A DNA stretch of 64,000 nucleotides from Xylophilus ampelinus (GTDB lineage Bacteria; Pseudomonadota; Gammaproteobacteria; Burkholderiales; Burkholderiaceae_C): positions 1 to 64,000 of the forward strand of contig NZ_CABFMN010000022.1 in the NCBI RefSeq assembly GCF_901875635.1, read 5' to 3'. A program made the position numbers and the translations under genes. The notes beneath the pieces were generated by a model, which had not been told where the DNA came from, did no database searches, and saw nothing but the letters and a program-made list of their open reading frames with translations. Below are positions 42,991 through 51,923 of the stretch, one piece after another (position 1 is the first letter of the stretch; the number at the start of each line of letters is the position of its first letter).

Positions 42991-43404
42991 ATGAAGCACA
43001 CCCGCATCCGCCCCTTCAACACCAAGGCCACCTACCCGGAGCAGAAGCTGGACAACGACCTGTGCCAGGCCGTCGTCGCGCGCGGGCGCACGGTGTTCCT
43101 GCGCGGGCAGATCGGCCAGAACCTGGACACCTCCGAAAGCGTGTGCATCGGCGACGTGGCCGGGCAGGCCGAGCAGGCCATGGCCAACATCGCCATGCTG
43201 CTCGAGGAAGCGGGCGGCGAACTGCAGGACATCTGCAAGATCACCATCTACATCATCGACCCGCGCTACCGCGAGGCCGTCTATCTCGTGGTGGGCCGCT
43301 GGCTGAAGGGCGTGTTCCCGGTGTCCACCGGCATCGTGGTTTCGGCCCTGGCGCGCCCCGAGTGGCTGGTGGAGATCGATGCCACCGCCGTCATTCCCGA
43401 CTAG
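42991..43404 (+). CDS. RidA-family protein
   Basis: A 137-residue member of the RidA/YjgF/UK114 family, trimers that hydrolyse reactive enamine/imine intermediates or related compounds. Visible are YPEQKLDNDLCQAVVARGRT, LRGQIGQNLDT and the C-terminal ALARPEWLVEIDATAVIP. The usual catalytic Arg of RidA (in the ...R-x-x-V/A-x-V... region) is not obvious, so it may be one of the Rid subfamilies tied to specific catabolic loci. It starts a plus-strand group with DUF1028 and LysR. Confidence 0.85.
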   Translation: MKHTRIRPFNTKATYPEQKLDNDLCQAVVARGRTVFLRGQIGQNLDTSESVCIGDVAGQAEQAMANIAMLLEEAGGELQDICKITIYIIDPRYREAVYLVVGRWLKGVFPVSTGIVVSALARPEWLVEIDATAVIPD

Positions 43405-43469
43405 GGCGCACCCACGGATTTCTCGTCACGCGCGGCGCGTGCGGCCACGCCATTCACAGCTTCCGAACC

Positions 43470-44141
43470 ATGACCTTCTCCATCATCGCGCGCTGCCCCG
43501 CCACCGGCCAGTTCGGTGCCGCCGTGGCGTCCTCCTCCCCCGCCGTGGCGGCGCGCTGCGTGCGCGGCCGCAAAGGTGTGGGCGCCGCCGCCAGCCAGAA
43601 CATCACCGACCCCGACCTCGGGCCGCTGCTGCTGGACCTCATGGCGGCCGGCAAAACGCCCGAGCAGGCCGTGGCCGAACTGCGGCAACGCCCCTTCATC
43701 GACTACCGGCAGCTCATGGCGATCGACGCGAGCCACCCGCCCGTGGTGTTCACCGGCGCCAACGCGCTGGGCACGCTGGCAAGCAGCGTCGGCGAGCATG
43801 CGGCCTGCGCCGGCAACATGCTGCACAACCGCGGTGTGCCGGCTGCCATGCTGGCGGCCTTCGAGCAGGCCGAGGGCGCACTGGCCGAACGCCTGATGCA
43901 GGCCATGCTGGCCGGCCAGGCGGCCGGTGGCGAGGAAGGGCCGGTGCACTCGGCCGGCCTGCTGGTCTACGGCGCGCAGAACTGGCCCATCGTGGACCTC
44001 CGGCTGGACTGGGTCGAGGCCGATCCGGTGCAGGCACTGTACGCCGCCTGGGGCGTCTTCGCGCCGCAGCTGCAGGCCTACATCACGCGTGCGCTGGACC
44101 CGCGTGCGGCGCCCAGCTTCGGCGTGCCGGGCAACCTGTGA
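43470..44141 (+). CDS. DUF1028-family (Ntn-hydrolase-like) protein
   Basis: A 223-residue protein starting MTFSIIARCPATGQFGAAVA, the hallmark of DUF1028, followed by RCVRGRKGVGAAASQNITDP and a conserved central DYRQLMAID. The fold is related to Ntn hydrolases and members often sit beside RidA and M20 peptidase genes in amine or amide catabolic loci, as here. Activity is unknown. It follows RidA by 65 bp. Confidence 0.88.
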   Translation: MTFSIIARCPATGQFGAAVASSSPAVAARCVRGRKGVGAAASQNITDPDLGPLLLDLMAAGKTPEQAVAELRQRPFIDYRQLMAIDASHPPVVFTGANALGTLASSVGEHAACAGNMLHNRGVPAAMLAAFEQAEGALAERLMQAMLAGQAAGGEEGPVHSAGLLVYGAQNWPIVDLRLDWVEADPVQALYAAWGVFAPQLQAYITRALDPRAAPSFGVPGNL

Positions 44142-44205
44142 AGGGCGCGCCGCTACACTGAGCGGCTGCCCTTCAGCGCCACCCGCGCGCCCTCCTGTAC
44201 CGACA

Positions 44206-45189
44206 ATGCTCAACCGCGTTTCCCTGCGCCAGATGGAGTACTTCGTCGCGACGGCCAAGCACGGCAGCATTGCCGCGGCCTCCGCGCAGATCCACATCTC
44301 CTCGCCCTCGATCTCCGCAGCCATCGCCCACATCGAGAGCGAACTCAACGTCCAGCTGTTCGTGCGCCATCCCTCCAAGGGTCTGGGGCTGACGGCCATC
44401 GGCACCCTGGTGCTGGAGCAGTGCGAGGACGTGCTCGAACGCTCCTCGCGCCTGTACGACATCGCCTCGGACGCCGGCGACGTCATGCAGGGCGCGCTGC
44501 GCGTGGGCAGCTTTCAGTCGCTCACCGCCATGATCGCGCCGGAGGTCATGTACGGCTTCGCGCGCGCGTTCGAGCGGGTCGAGATGCAGATGGCAGAGGG
44601 CGACCAGGAGGTGCTGATGAGCAAGCTGCGCTCGCTCGAGATCGACCTGGCCCTGACCTACGACCTGCGCCTGGACGAAGACATCGCCTTCGAGAGCCTG
44701 GCCACGCTGCCGCCCTACGTGCTGGTGGGCGAGCTGCACCCGCTGGCACAGCAGAAGGCCGTCACCTTCGAGGAACTCGCGCCGCAGCCCTACGTGCTGC
44801 TCGACCTCCCCATGAGCCGCGAGTACTTCACCTCCCTGTTCGCCAGCGCCGGCGTGACGCCCAACATCGTCGCGCGTTCCCGCTCGGAAGAGGTGGTGCG
44901 GTCCATGGCCGCCAACGGCATCGGATACGCGCTGTTCAATGTGCGGCCCAAGTCCAACCTGTCGCTGGACGGCAAGCGCCTGGTGCGCGTGCGCCTGGCC
45001 GGCAAGCACCGGCCCATGCTGCTGGGCCTGGCGACCTACAAGCCGGTGAAGCAATCCCGCCTGGCCCAGGCCTTCATGGACCGCTGCCGCGCCTACATCT
45101 CCGACCAGTACATCCCCGGCATGAGCGCGGCGAGCTTCTTCGACCCCCATCTCGTGGTGCCCGACGCGACGCCCACACCGCCACCATGA
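44206..45189 (+). CDS. LysR-family transcriptional regulator
   Basis: A 327-residue LTTR. The N-terminal winged HTH is MLNRVSLRQMEYFVATAKHG with SIAAASAQIHISSPSISAAI, and a two-lobe effector domain follows (residues about 95-300). It lies between DUF1028 and the ArgE-like gene; its stop overlaps the next start (ATGA). It is the only specific regulator in the 38-53 kb locus and is the natural candidate to control both strands, possibly through the dyad at 42886 and 48940. Confidence 0.93.
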   Translation: MLNRVSLRQMEYFVATAKHGSIAAASAQIHISSPSISAAIAHIESELNVQLFVRHPSKGLGLTAIGTLVLEQCEDVLERSSRLYDIASDAGDVMQGALRVGSFQSLTAMIAPEVMYGFARAFERVEMQMAEGDQEVLMSKLRSLEIDLALTYDLRLDEDIAFESLATLPPYVLVGELHPLAQQKAVTFEELAPQPYVLLDLPMSREYFTSLFASAGVTPNIVARSRSEEVVRSMAANGIGYALFNVRPKSNLSLDGKRLVRVRLAGKHRPMLLGLATYKPVKQSRLAQAFMDRCRAYISDQYIPGMSAASFFDPHLVVPDATPTPPP

Positions 45190-46358
45190 CTGCTGCCCCC
45201 TGTGCCAGCGTCGCCTTGCTGGAGACGCTGATCGCCTTTCCCTCGGTGTCGCTGCAACCCAACGACGGCCTCATCGCCGCGGTGCAGGACATCCTGGCCC
45301 AGGCCGGCATCGCGTCCACCCGCGCGCCCGACCCCGAGGACGCCCGCCGCACCAACCTGTTCGCCTCGGTGGGCCCCGAGGGCGTGCCGGGGGTGCTGCT
45401 GTCGGGCCACACCGACGTCGTGCCCGTGGACGGCCAGCCCTGGACCTCGCCGCCCTTCGAGGCCACGCACCGGGACGGCCGCATCTACGGACGCGGCACG
45501 GCCGACATGAAGGGCTTCGTCGCCTGTGCGGTCACGGCCATGGTGGCGGCGGCCGGACGGCCGCTGCAACGGCCGCTGCAACTCGCGCTGTCCTTCGACG
45601 AGGAGATCGGCTGCGTCGGCGTGCGCCACCTGCTGCGACGGCTCGAGGGCCATTTGCCCGCGCCCCACCTGTGCATCGTCGGCGAGCCCACGCTGATGCG
45701 CATCGGCACCGGCCACAAGGGCAAGGCCGCCTACCGCGCGGTGTGCTGCGGGCAGGCCGGGCACTCGGGCCTGGCGCCGCAGTTCGTCAACGCGATCCAC
45801 ATGGCGAGCGACCTGGTGGCGTCGGCGCGCGAGGTGCAGCGCGAATTGGCCGAGAGCGGCCCGCGCGAGGAAGGCTATGGCGTGCCCTATTCCACCGTGC
45901 ACGTGGGCACCATCCACGGCGGCCGTGCGCTCAACATCGTGCCCAGCGAATGCGAGATCGACTTCGAGATCCGCAACGTGGCGCAGGACCAGCCCGCGCA
46001 GATCCTGCAGCGCATCCTGCAGAACCTGGCCGCGCGCGTGCAGCGCGAGGCCCAGCATCCCGACGCACCGCTGCCCGAGGTCACGCTGCGCAACAGCTAC
46101 CCCAGCCTGTCCACGCCCGAGGACGCGCCCGCCGTCGGCCTGCTGCGCTCGCTCCTGCCCGAGGACACGCCCACGACCAAGGTCGACTACGGCTCCGAAG
46201 GCGGCCTCTTTAGCCAAAGCTGGGCGCAGACCCCGGTGCTGGTCTGCGGACCCGGCAGCATCACGGTGGCGCACAAGGCCGACGAGTACGTGGAGCTGTC
46301 GCAGCTGGCGGCCTGCGACCGCATGCTGGCCGGACTGGTCGATTTCCTCTGCCGCTGA
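45186..46358 (+). CDS. argE: M20 deacylase, ArgE (acetylornithine deacetylase)-like
   Basis: A 390-residue M20-family metallohydrolase. All zinc/cobalt ligands are present: LLSGHTDVVPVDGQPW, GRGTADMKGFVA, SFDEEIGCVGVRH, CIVGEPT and VAHKADEYVE, with the dimerisation domain between about 175 and 285. ArgE removes the acetyl group from N2-acetylornithine. In this locus, next to RidA, DUF1028 and an ABC importer, a catabolic N-acyl amino acid or N-acylamine substrate is at least as likely as arginine synthesis. Start overlaps the LysR stop. Confidence 0.88.
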   Translation: MTAAPCASVALLETLIAFPSVSLQPNDGLIAAVQDILAQAGIASTRAPDPEDARRTNLFASVGPEGVPGVLLSGHTDVVPVDGQPWTSPPFEATHRDGRIYGRGTADMKGFVACAVTAMVAAAGRPLQRPLQLALSFDEEIGCVGVRHLLRRLEGHLPAPHLCIVGEPTLMRIGTGHKGKAAYRAVCCGQAGHSGLAPQFVNAIHMASDLVASAREVQRELAESGPREEGYGVPYSTVHVGTIHGGRALNIVPSECEIDFEIRNVAQDQPAQILQRILQNLAARVQREAQHPDAPLPEVTLRNSYPSLSTPEDAPAVGLLRSLLPEDTPTTKVDYGSEGGLFSQSWAQTPVLVCGPGSITVAHKADEYVELSQLAACDRMLAGLVDFLCR

Positions 46359-47501
46359 TCAGTCCAGCCGCAGGATGCGCCGGTCCACGGCGCGGATGTC
46401 GGTGCGGCCGCAGAAGGCCATGGACAGGTCCAGCTCGGTGTGGATGATCTCCAGCGCCTTGGCGACGCCGGCCTCGCCCAGGGCGCCCAGGCCGTAGAGC
46501 ATGGCCCGGCCGATGTAGGTGCCGCGTGCACCGAGCGCGATCGCCTTGAGCACGTCCTGCCCCGAGCGGATGCCACCATCCATGTGCACCTCCACCTGCG
46601 CGCCGACGGCCTCGACAATCTCCGGGAGCATGGCGATGGACGACGCCGCGCCGTCCAGCTGGCGCCCGCCGTGGTTCGAAACCACGATCGCATCAGCGCC
46701 GGCGGCCACGGCCAGCCGCGCGTCCTCGGGCTCCTGGATGCCCTTGACGATGAGCTTGCCGCCCCAGCGCTGCCTGATCCATTCCACGTCCTGCCACGAC
46801 AGGCGCGGATCGAACTGCTCGCGCGTCCAATCCACCAGCGAACCGATGCCGTCCACGCCCTTGGCATGGCCGACGATGTTGCCGAAGTGCCGGTGCCGCG
46901 TGCCCAGCATGCCCCAGCACCAGCGTGGCTTGCCGGCGAGGTCAACGAGGTTGCGCAGCGTCGGCCGGGGCGGCGTGGAGAGCCCGTTCTTCCTGTCCTT
47001 GTGCCGCTGGCCGAAGACCTGCAGGTCCATGGTCACGACGAGGGCCGAGCAGTTGGCAGCGCGAGCGCGCTCGATCAGGCCTTCGACGAAGCTGCGGTCG
47101 CGCAACACGTAGAGCTGGAACCAGAAGGGGTGGCGACCCGTTGCCTCGGCCACCGCCTCAATCGGGCAGATGCTCATGGTCGACAGCGTGAACGGAATGC
47201 CGAAGCGCTGCGCCGCGCGCGCGGCCAGGATCTCGCCGTCGGCATGCTGCATGCCCGTCAGCCCGGTGGGCGCGATCGCCACGGGCATGCGAACGGCCTG
47301 GCCGGCCATGGTGCTGGCCGTGCTGCGCGTCGTGATGTCGACCGCGACCCGCTGCCGGAACTCGATGCGGCGCAGGTCCTCTTCGTTCTTGCGATAGGTG
47401 TACTCGGTCCACGAACCGGTGTCCACGTAGTCGTAGAACATGCGCGGCACGCGCTTCTTCGCCAGGGCCCGCAGATCTTCGATGCAGGTGATCTCGCTCA
47501 T
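46359..47501 (-). CDS. FMN-dependent alpha-hydroxy-acid oxidase/dehydrogenase (LldD-like)
   Basis: A 380-residue TIM-barrel flavoenzyme: an FMN-binding IAPTGLTGMQHADGEILAAR-like segment (VAIAPTGLTGMQHADGE), the substrate Arg and catalytic His in VVSNHGGRQLDGA (His about 270), and the phosphate-binding GGIRSGQDVLKAIALGA. Members oxidise L-lactate, glycolate, mandelate or similar. I chose MSEITCIEDLRAL at 47501 as the start. It is convergent with the ArgE-like gene with no gap, and downstream of the monooxygenase. Confidence 0.9.
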   Translation of the reverse strand: MSEITCIEDLRALAKKRVPRMFYDYVDTGSWTEYTYRKNEEDLRRIEFRQRVAVDITTRSTASTMAGQAVRMPVAIAPTGLTGMQHADGEILAARAAQRFGIPFTLSTMSICPIEAVAEATGRHPFWFQLYVLRDRSFVEGLIERARAANCSALVVTMDLQVFGQRHKDRKNGLSTPPRPTLRNLVDLAGKPRWCWGMLGTRHRHFGNIVGHAKGVDGIGSLVDWTREQFDPRLSWQDVEWIRQRWGGKLIVKGIQEPEDARLAVAAGADAIVVSNHGGRQLDGAASSIAMLPEIVEAVGAQVEVHMDGGIRSGQDVLKAIALGARGTYIGRAMLYGLGALGEAGVAKALEIIHTELDLSMAFCGRTDIRAVDRRILRLD

Positions 47502-47578
47502 CGAATCCCCCTCGAAGGACGACCGAGGCCGCCGGCCCGCCCACATCCGGCGGCCGTCCATTCAGGCTGTGCCCGCAC

Positions 47579-48829
47579 TCAGCTCTTCTCGTAGGACAGG
47601 TAGCCCTGCTGCAGAAGAATGTGGTCGGCGATGTACTTCGCGTCGTGCCACACGCCATAGATGAACGACGAGGCGCGGTTCACGAGGTTGGGCAGGCCCA
47701 GGAAGTAAATGCCGCCCTCGGCCGAGATGCCGCGCTTGTGATAGGGCTCGCCGTTCTCGTGGAAGGCATTGACCTTGAGCCAGCTGAAGTCGAACCGGAA
47801 GCCCGTGGCCCACAGCACCGTGGTGATGCCGGCCTGTTGCAGGTCCAGGCTCAGGATGGGCTCGGTCAGGCACGGAGGGTCGGGCAGCAGCTCCCACGCA
47901 TCGGGCTCGGGCGGGAAAGGCAGGCCGTTCTGCTCGATGTAGGCATCGGCGTCGCGCAGCACGTCGAAGTAGGCCTGGTCGCCCTCGGCCACGTTCTTCG
48001 CCAGCCCTTCGGCGAATCGCATCACGCCGTTCTCGTAGGTCTGGGTCAGGCCCACCAGTTCGATGCCCGCATGGGCCAGGCGCCGGAAGTCCACCGTCCT
48101 GCCGCCCTCGTAACCGCTCACCGCGAAGGCGACGTGCTTCTTCTTGGGCTTGATGCGCACCTCGTCCCACAGGCCCAGCGCGCCGAGCCACCAGCAGTAG
48201 TCGCGCCCGCGGTAGGAGCGCGGCGGGCGGTAGTGCTCTCCCACCGACAGGTACACCTTGCGGCCGGCCTGGCGCAGTTCCTCGGCGATCTGCGAGCCGG
48301 ACGCGCCGGCCCCCACGACCAGCACCGCGCCGTCGGCCAGCTGGCCCGGGTTCTTGTAGGCCGAGGAATGCAGCTGGGCGATGGGCGCGTCCGCCGGCAC
48401 GATGTCCGGGTAGGCCGGCACCTGGAAGGGGCCGGTAGCGGCCACCACGTTCATCGCCTCGATCACGCCTTCGGAGGTGCTCACCTTGAAGCCCGGGCGG
48501 CCGCTGTGGCGCTCGACCTGGATCACCTCCACACCCGTGCGAACGGGCGCCTTCAGCATGGCGGCATAGTCCTCGAAATACTGCGCCATCCGTTCCTTGG
48601 GCGGAAAGGCCTCGGGCGACACGCCCTCGAAGCGCAGGCCCGGGAAGCGGTCGTGCCAGGCCGGGCCGTTGGCCACCAGCGAGTCCCAGCGCTCGGAGCG
48701 CCAGCGCTCCGCGATGCGCTTGCGCTCCAGCACGATGTGCGGGACGCCCATGGCCGCGAGATGCTCGCTCATCGCAATGCCGGCCTGGCCTGCGCCGACC
48801 ACCAGCGTGTTGATCTTTTCCACTGACAT
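47579..48829 (-). CDS. FAD-dependent monooxygenase (CzcO/FMO-like)
   Basis: A 416-residue flavoprotein with two Rossmann motifs, NTLVVGAGQAGIAMSEHLAA for FAD and AVLVVGAGASGSQIAEEL for NADPH, and the FMO-like RWRSERWDSLVANGPAWHDR and a late LWATGFRFDFSWL block. Such enzymes hydroxylate amines or perform Baeyer-Villiger oxidations. It precedes the hydroxyacid oxidase on the minus strand and is divergent from the PotA-type gene. Confidence 0.85.
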   Translation of the reverse strand: MSVEKINTLVVGAGQAGIAMSEHLAAMGVPHIVLERKRIAERWRSERWDSLVANGPAWHDRFPGLRFEGVSPEAFPPKERMAQYFEDYAAMLKAPVRTGVEVIQVERHSGRPGFKVSTSEGVIEAMNVVAATGPFQVPAYPDIVPADAPIAQLHSSAYKNPGQLADGAVLVVGAGASGSQIAEELRQAGRKVYLSVGEHYRPPRSYRGRDYCWWLGALGLWDEVRIKPKKKHVAFAVSGYEGGRTVDFRRLAHAGIELVGLTQTYENGVMRFAEGLAKNVAEGDQAYFDVLRDADAYIEQNGLPFPPEPDAWELLPDPPCLTEPILSLDLQQAGITTVLWATGFRFDFSWLKVNAFHENGEPYHKRGISAEGGIYFLGLPNLVNRASSFIYGVWHDAKYIADHILLQQGYLSYEKS

Positions 48830-48939
48830 TTGATATTCCTCAGAACAGTCGCCGCGGGTGCCTCCGGCCGGGCAGGCCGGCGATGCCAGGCACCGATGGG
48901 GGCCGAGTCTGATGAAGGGCGCCGCGTTTGAGAACCACG

Positions 48940-48963
48940 TTTTTCAGACGCAAGGCTTAGGAA
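48940..48963 (+). promoter_or_regulatory. Dyad shared with the transporter operon, copy 2
   Basis: TTTTTC-N11-TTAGGAA on the plus strand, about 135 bp upstream of the PotA-type gene; it extends to an inverted repeat TTTTTC...GGAAAAA. It matches the motif at 42886-42909, which faces the other half of the same transporter. The interval 48830-49097 holds no gene. Confidence 0.45.
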
Positions 48964-49097
48964 AAAGTGAAGCGCCGCGCCCGTGGCCGTCGGCACGCCA
49001 CGATCGCAGGTCACCGGCGCTCCTTTCGTTTTTTCCGAGGGGCAGCCTCAATTTCTGCAAATGCCCACGCGGGGCCGATTGACTTATCGTGCCCGGC

Positions 49098-50228
49098 ATG
49101 AATCCTGTCCCTTCCGAGATCGGCCTCGATGCGGCCGACACGGCCGTCAGCATCGAAGGCGTCGTCAAGAAGTACGGCGACCAGACCGTGCTGCGTGAGG
49201 TCTCGCTGAAGATCCGGCGCGGCGAGTTCCTGACACTGCTGGGCCCATCCGGCTGCGGCAAGACCACGCTGCTGAACCTGATCGCCGGCTTCGCCGAGGC
49301 CGACAGCGGCGAGGTCTTCATCGACGGCCAGCCCGTGACCAGCGAGCCGCCGCACCGGCGCCAGATCGGCCTGGTGTTCCAGAACTACGCGCTCTTCCCC
49401 CACATGACGGTGGAGCGCAACATCGGCTATGGCCTGCGCATGCAGGGCGTGGCCAAGGACGAGGCCGCCAGGCGCATCCGGGATGCGATGGCCATGGTCA
49501 AGCTCGACGGCCTGGGGCACCGCAAGCCCCGCGAGCTCTCGGGCGGGCAGCAGCAGCGCGTGGCACTGGCCCGCGCGCTCGTGATCCAGCCCAAGGTGCT
49601 GCTGCTGGACGAACCCTTCTCGGCCCTGGACAAGAGCCTGCGCGGCTCCATGCAAGTCGAGATCCGCGAGATCCAGCGCCGGCTCGGTCTGACCACCGTG
49701 TTCGTCACGCACGACCAGGGCGAGGCGCTGGCCATGTCCGATCGCATCGCGGTGATGTCGGGCGGCGTGATCTGCCAGATCGCGCCGCCGGCCGAGCTCT
49801 ACCAGAACCCGCAGGACCCGTTCGTCGCGTCCTTCGTGGGCGATGTGAACATCCTGCCCGCGCACTACCACGGCAAGGGCGCGGGCGATGTGCAGCTGCG
49901 CCTGGGCTCGGGGCTGATCAGCCTCTCGCAGGACCGGGTCGTGCACGGCTCGGACGAAGGCGCGCGGCTGGACGTCTACGTGCGGCCCGAACACATGCGG
50001 CTGGAGCACCTGCACGGCGGATCGGTGCTCAGCGGCACGGTGATCCACCACGTGTTCCAGGGCGACCACATCAACACTTTCGTCGATGTGGACCTGCCGA
50101 TGACGGCACGCCAGATCGTCACCGTGCGCAGCCCCGGCCTGGCCGCCATGCAGCAATGGCCCGTGGGCTCAGTCGCGGGCCTGGCACTGGTGGACGAAGG
50201 CGTGAGCGTCTTCACTCCCCGGCCATGA
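49098..50228 (+). CDS. ABC transporter ATPase, PotA-type
   Basis: A 376-residue ATPase: Walker A GPSGCGKTT, Q-loop GLVFQNYALFPHMTV, signature LSGGQQQRVALARAL, Walker B VLLLDEPFSALD, switch VFVTHDQGEAL and a C-terminal TOBE domain (about residues 280-370). It matches PotA/UgpC-type ATPases and is the likely engine for the permeases at 39908-41584. Alternative upstream GTG at 49089. Its stop overlaps the next gene (ATGA). Confidence 0.93.
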   Translation: MNPVPSEIGLDAADTAVSIEGVVKKYGDQTVLREVSLKIRRGEFLTLLGPSGCGKTTLLNLIAGFAEADSGEVFIDGQPVTSEPPHRRQIGLVFQNYALFPHMTVERNIGYGLRMQGVAKDEAARRIRDAMAMVKLDGLGHRKPRELSGGQQQRVALARALVIQPKVLLLDEPFSALDKSLRGSMQVEIREIQRRLGLTTVFVTHDQGEALAMSDRIAVMSGGVICQIAPPAELYQNPQDPFVASFVGDVNILPAHYHGKGAGDVQLRLGSGLISLSQDRVVHGSDEGARLDVYVRPEHMRLEHLHGGSVLSGTVIHHVFQGDHINTFVDVDLPMTARQIVTVRSPGLAAMQQWPVGSVAGLALVDEGVSVFTPRP

Positions 50229-51295
50229 GCTCCGCCGTGCCCCACGAAGGCGATCGCATCGCGGACGGTGCAGGAAGCGTTGTGCCGGGCGCCGCAACGG
50301 CATCCCTGCCCGACGTCATGCAGGCCATCGTCGCCCGCCAACCCGGCGACGCCAGCGTGCTGGCGCTGGTCGAGCGGCCGGTGCCCCGGCCGGGCGTCGG
50401 CGAGGTGCTGCTGCGCGTGCTGGGCGCCGGCATCAACCGGCCCGACATCATGCAGCGCCAGGGCATCGCCAAGCCCGCACCCGGCGTCACCGACGTGCTG
50501 GGCCTGGAGGTCTGCGGCGAAGTCGTCGCCTGCGGCCCCGGTGTCGCCCCGACCTTGCTGGGCCAACGGCGCATGGCACTCGTGCCGGGCGGCGGCTACG
50601 CCCCCTGGTGCGCGGCCGCGGTCGACCATTCGTTTGCGGTGCCCGAGCGGCTCACCGACGCCGAGGCCGCAGCGCTGCCCGAAGGCCTGTTCACGGTGTG
50701 GCACAACCTGTTCGAGCTGGGCCGCCTGCGCATGGGCGAGACGGTGCTGATCCACGGCGCCGCAGGCGGCATCGGCACGCTCGCCGTGCAGATCGCGCAC
50801 GCGGCCGGCTGCACCGTGGTGGCCACCGCCGGCAACGAGGCCCGCGCAGGCGAAATCAGGGCCCTGGGTGCGGACTTGGGGATCTGCTGGCGCAGCACCG
50901 ACTTCGTCCAGGCCTGCCTGGACTTCACCGAAGGCCGCGGCGTGGACGTGGTCCTGGACATCGTGGGTGGCGACTACGTGCGCCGCAACCTGCAGGCCAT
51001 GGCTTTCGGCGGCCGACATGTGAGCCTGTCTTTCATGCAGGGCTCGGCCGTCACGGTCGAGTTGCTCACGCTGATGCAGCGCCAGCTGAGCCTGCATTCA
51101 TCCACCATGCGGCCACAGACGCATGCCGAGAAGGCGCGCATGGCGCAAGCGCTCACCCGTCATGTTCTGCCGCTGCTCGCCAGCGGGCGTATCGCGCCAC
51201 GCGTGCACGCCTGCCTGCCGCTGCCTCAGGCCGCGCAAGCCCATGCGCTGCTGGAGAGCGGCCAGGTATTCGGAAAACTCGTCCTGGTGCCTTGA
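50225..51295 (+). CDS. Zinc-independent quinone oxidoreductase (MDR family)
   Basis: A 356-residue medium-chain reductase: GroES-like N-terminus (ALVERPVPRPGVGEVLLRVL; GINRPDIMQRQG) and a Rossmann domain with VLIHGAAGGIGTLAVQIA and GVDVVLDIVGGDYVRRN. It lacks structural zinc cysteines and is closest to NADPH:quinone reductases/enoyl reductases of the PIG3 type. It overlaps the ATPase stop and is followed 5 bp later by a GST. Confidence 0.9.
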   Translation: MSSAVPHEGDRIADGAGSVVPGAATASLPDVMQAIVARQPGDASVLALVERPVPRPGVGEVLLRVLGAGINRPDIMQRQGIAKPAPGVTDVLGLEVCGEVVACGPGVAPTLLGQRRMALVPGGGYAPWCAAAVDHSFAVPERLTDAEAAALPEGLFTVWHNLFELGRLRMGETVLIHGAAGGIGTLAVQIAHAAGCTVVATAGNEARAGEIRALGADLGICWRSTDFVQACLDFTEGRGVDVVLDIVGGDYVRRNLQAMAFGGRHVSLSFMQGSAVTVELLTLMQRQLSLHSSTMRPQTHAEKARMAQALTRHVLPLLASGRIAPRVHACLPLPQAAQAHALLESGQVFGKLVLVP

Positions 51296-51300
51296 ACATC

Positions 51301-51915
51301 ATGCGATTGCTCTACGCCCCCACCTCGCCCTTCGTGCGCAAGGTCATGGTCTGCGCCCACCTGAGCGGCCAGGCCGAACGCATTCAGTGGCTGGACAGCG
51401 CCGCCCACCCGGTGCGCCGCGACGACCGCATTGCCGCACACAACCCGCTGGCCAAGGTTCCAACGCTCATCCTCGACGATGGCCAGTCGCTCTACGACAG
51501 CAGAGTGATCTGCGAGTACGTCGGCAGCCTGGGCAGCGCCGGGATTTTCCCGGTCGCTGGTCCCGCACGCTGGACGGCGTTGACCCGACAGGCCCTGGGC
51601 GACGGCCTGCTCGACGCCGCGCTGCTCGCCCGCTATGAGCTGACGGCACGGCCGCCCGAGGTGCAATGGACGGTCTGGCGCGAAGCGCTCCTGACCAAGA
51701 TCGCGGCCTGCCTGGACGCCGTCGAAGCCATTGGGCCGGGCTTGGCCACGTCCGCCCCGACGATCGGCGAGATCACCCTGGGCTGCGGCCTGGGCTATCT
51801 GGATTTCCGCTTCCCCGAACTCGACTGGCGGTCCAACCATCCCGCTGCGGCGCGCTGGTACGACACCTTCGCGCAGTTGCCCGCCATGCAGGCCACCCTT
51901 CCCCACGACGCTTGA
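51301..51915 (+). CDS. Glutathione S-transferase family protein
   Basis: A 204-residue GST with the thioredoxin-like N-terminal domain (MRLLYAPTSPFVRKVMVCAH, with the likely catalytic Ser; NPLAKVPTLILDDGQSLYDS with the cis-Pro and the SNAIL-like DSRVICEYV) and an all-helical C-terminal domain with LGYLDFRFPELDW. It could act in detoxification or isomerisation in the same pathway as its neighbours. Confidence 0.9.
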   Translation: MRLLYAPTSPFVRKVMVCAHLSGQAERIQWLDSAAHPVRRDDRIAAHNPLAKVPTLILDDGQSLYDSRVICEYVGSLGSAGIFPVAGPARWTALTRQALGDGLLDAALLARYELTARPPEVQWTVWREALLTKIAACLDAVEAIGPGLATSAPTIGEITLGCGLGYLDFRFPELDWRSNHPAAARWYDTFAQLPAMQATLPHDA

Positions 51916-51923
51916 GAGTCGCC

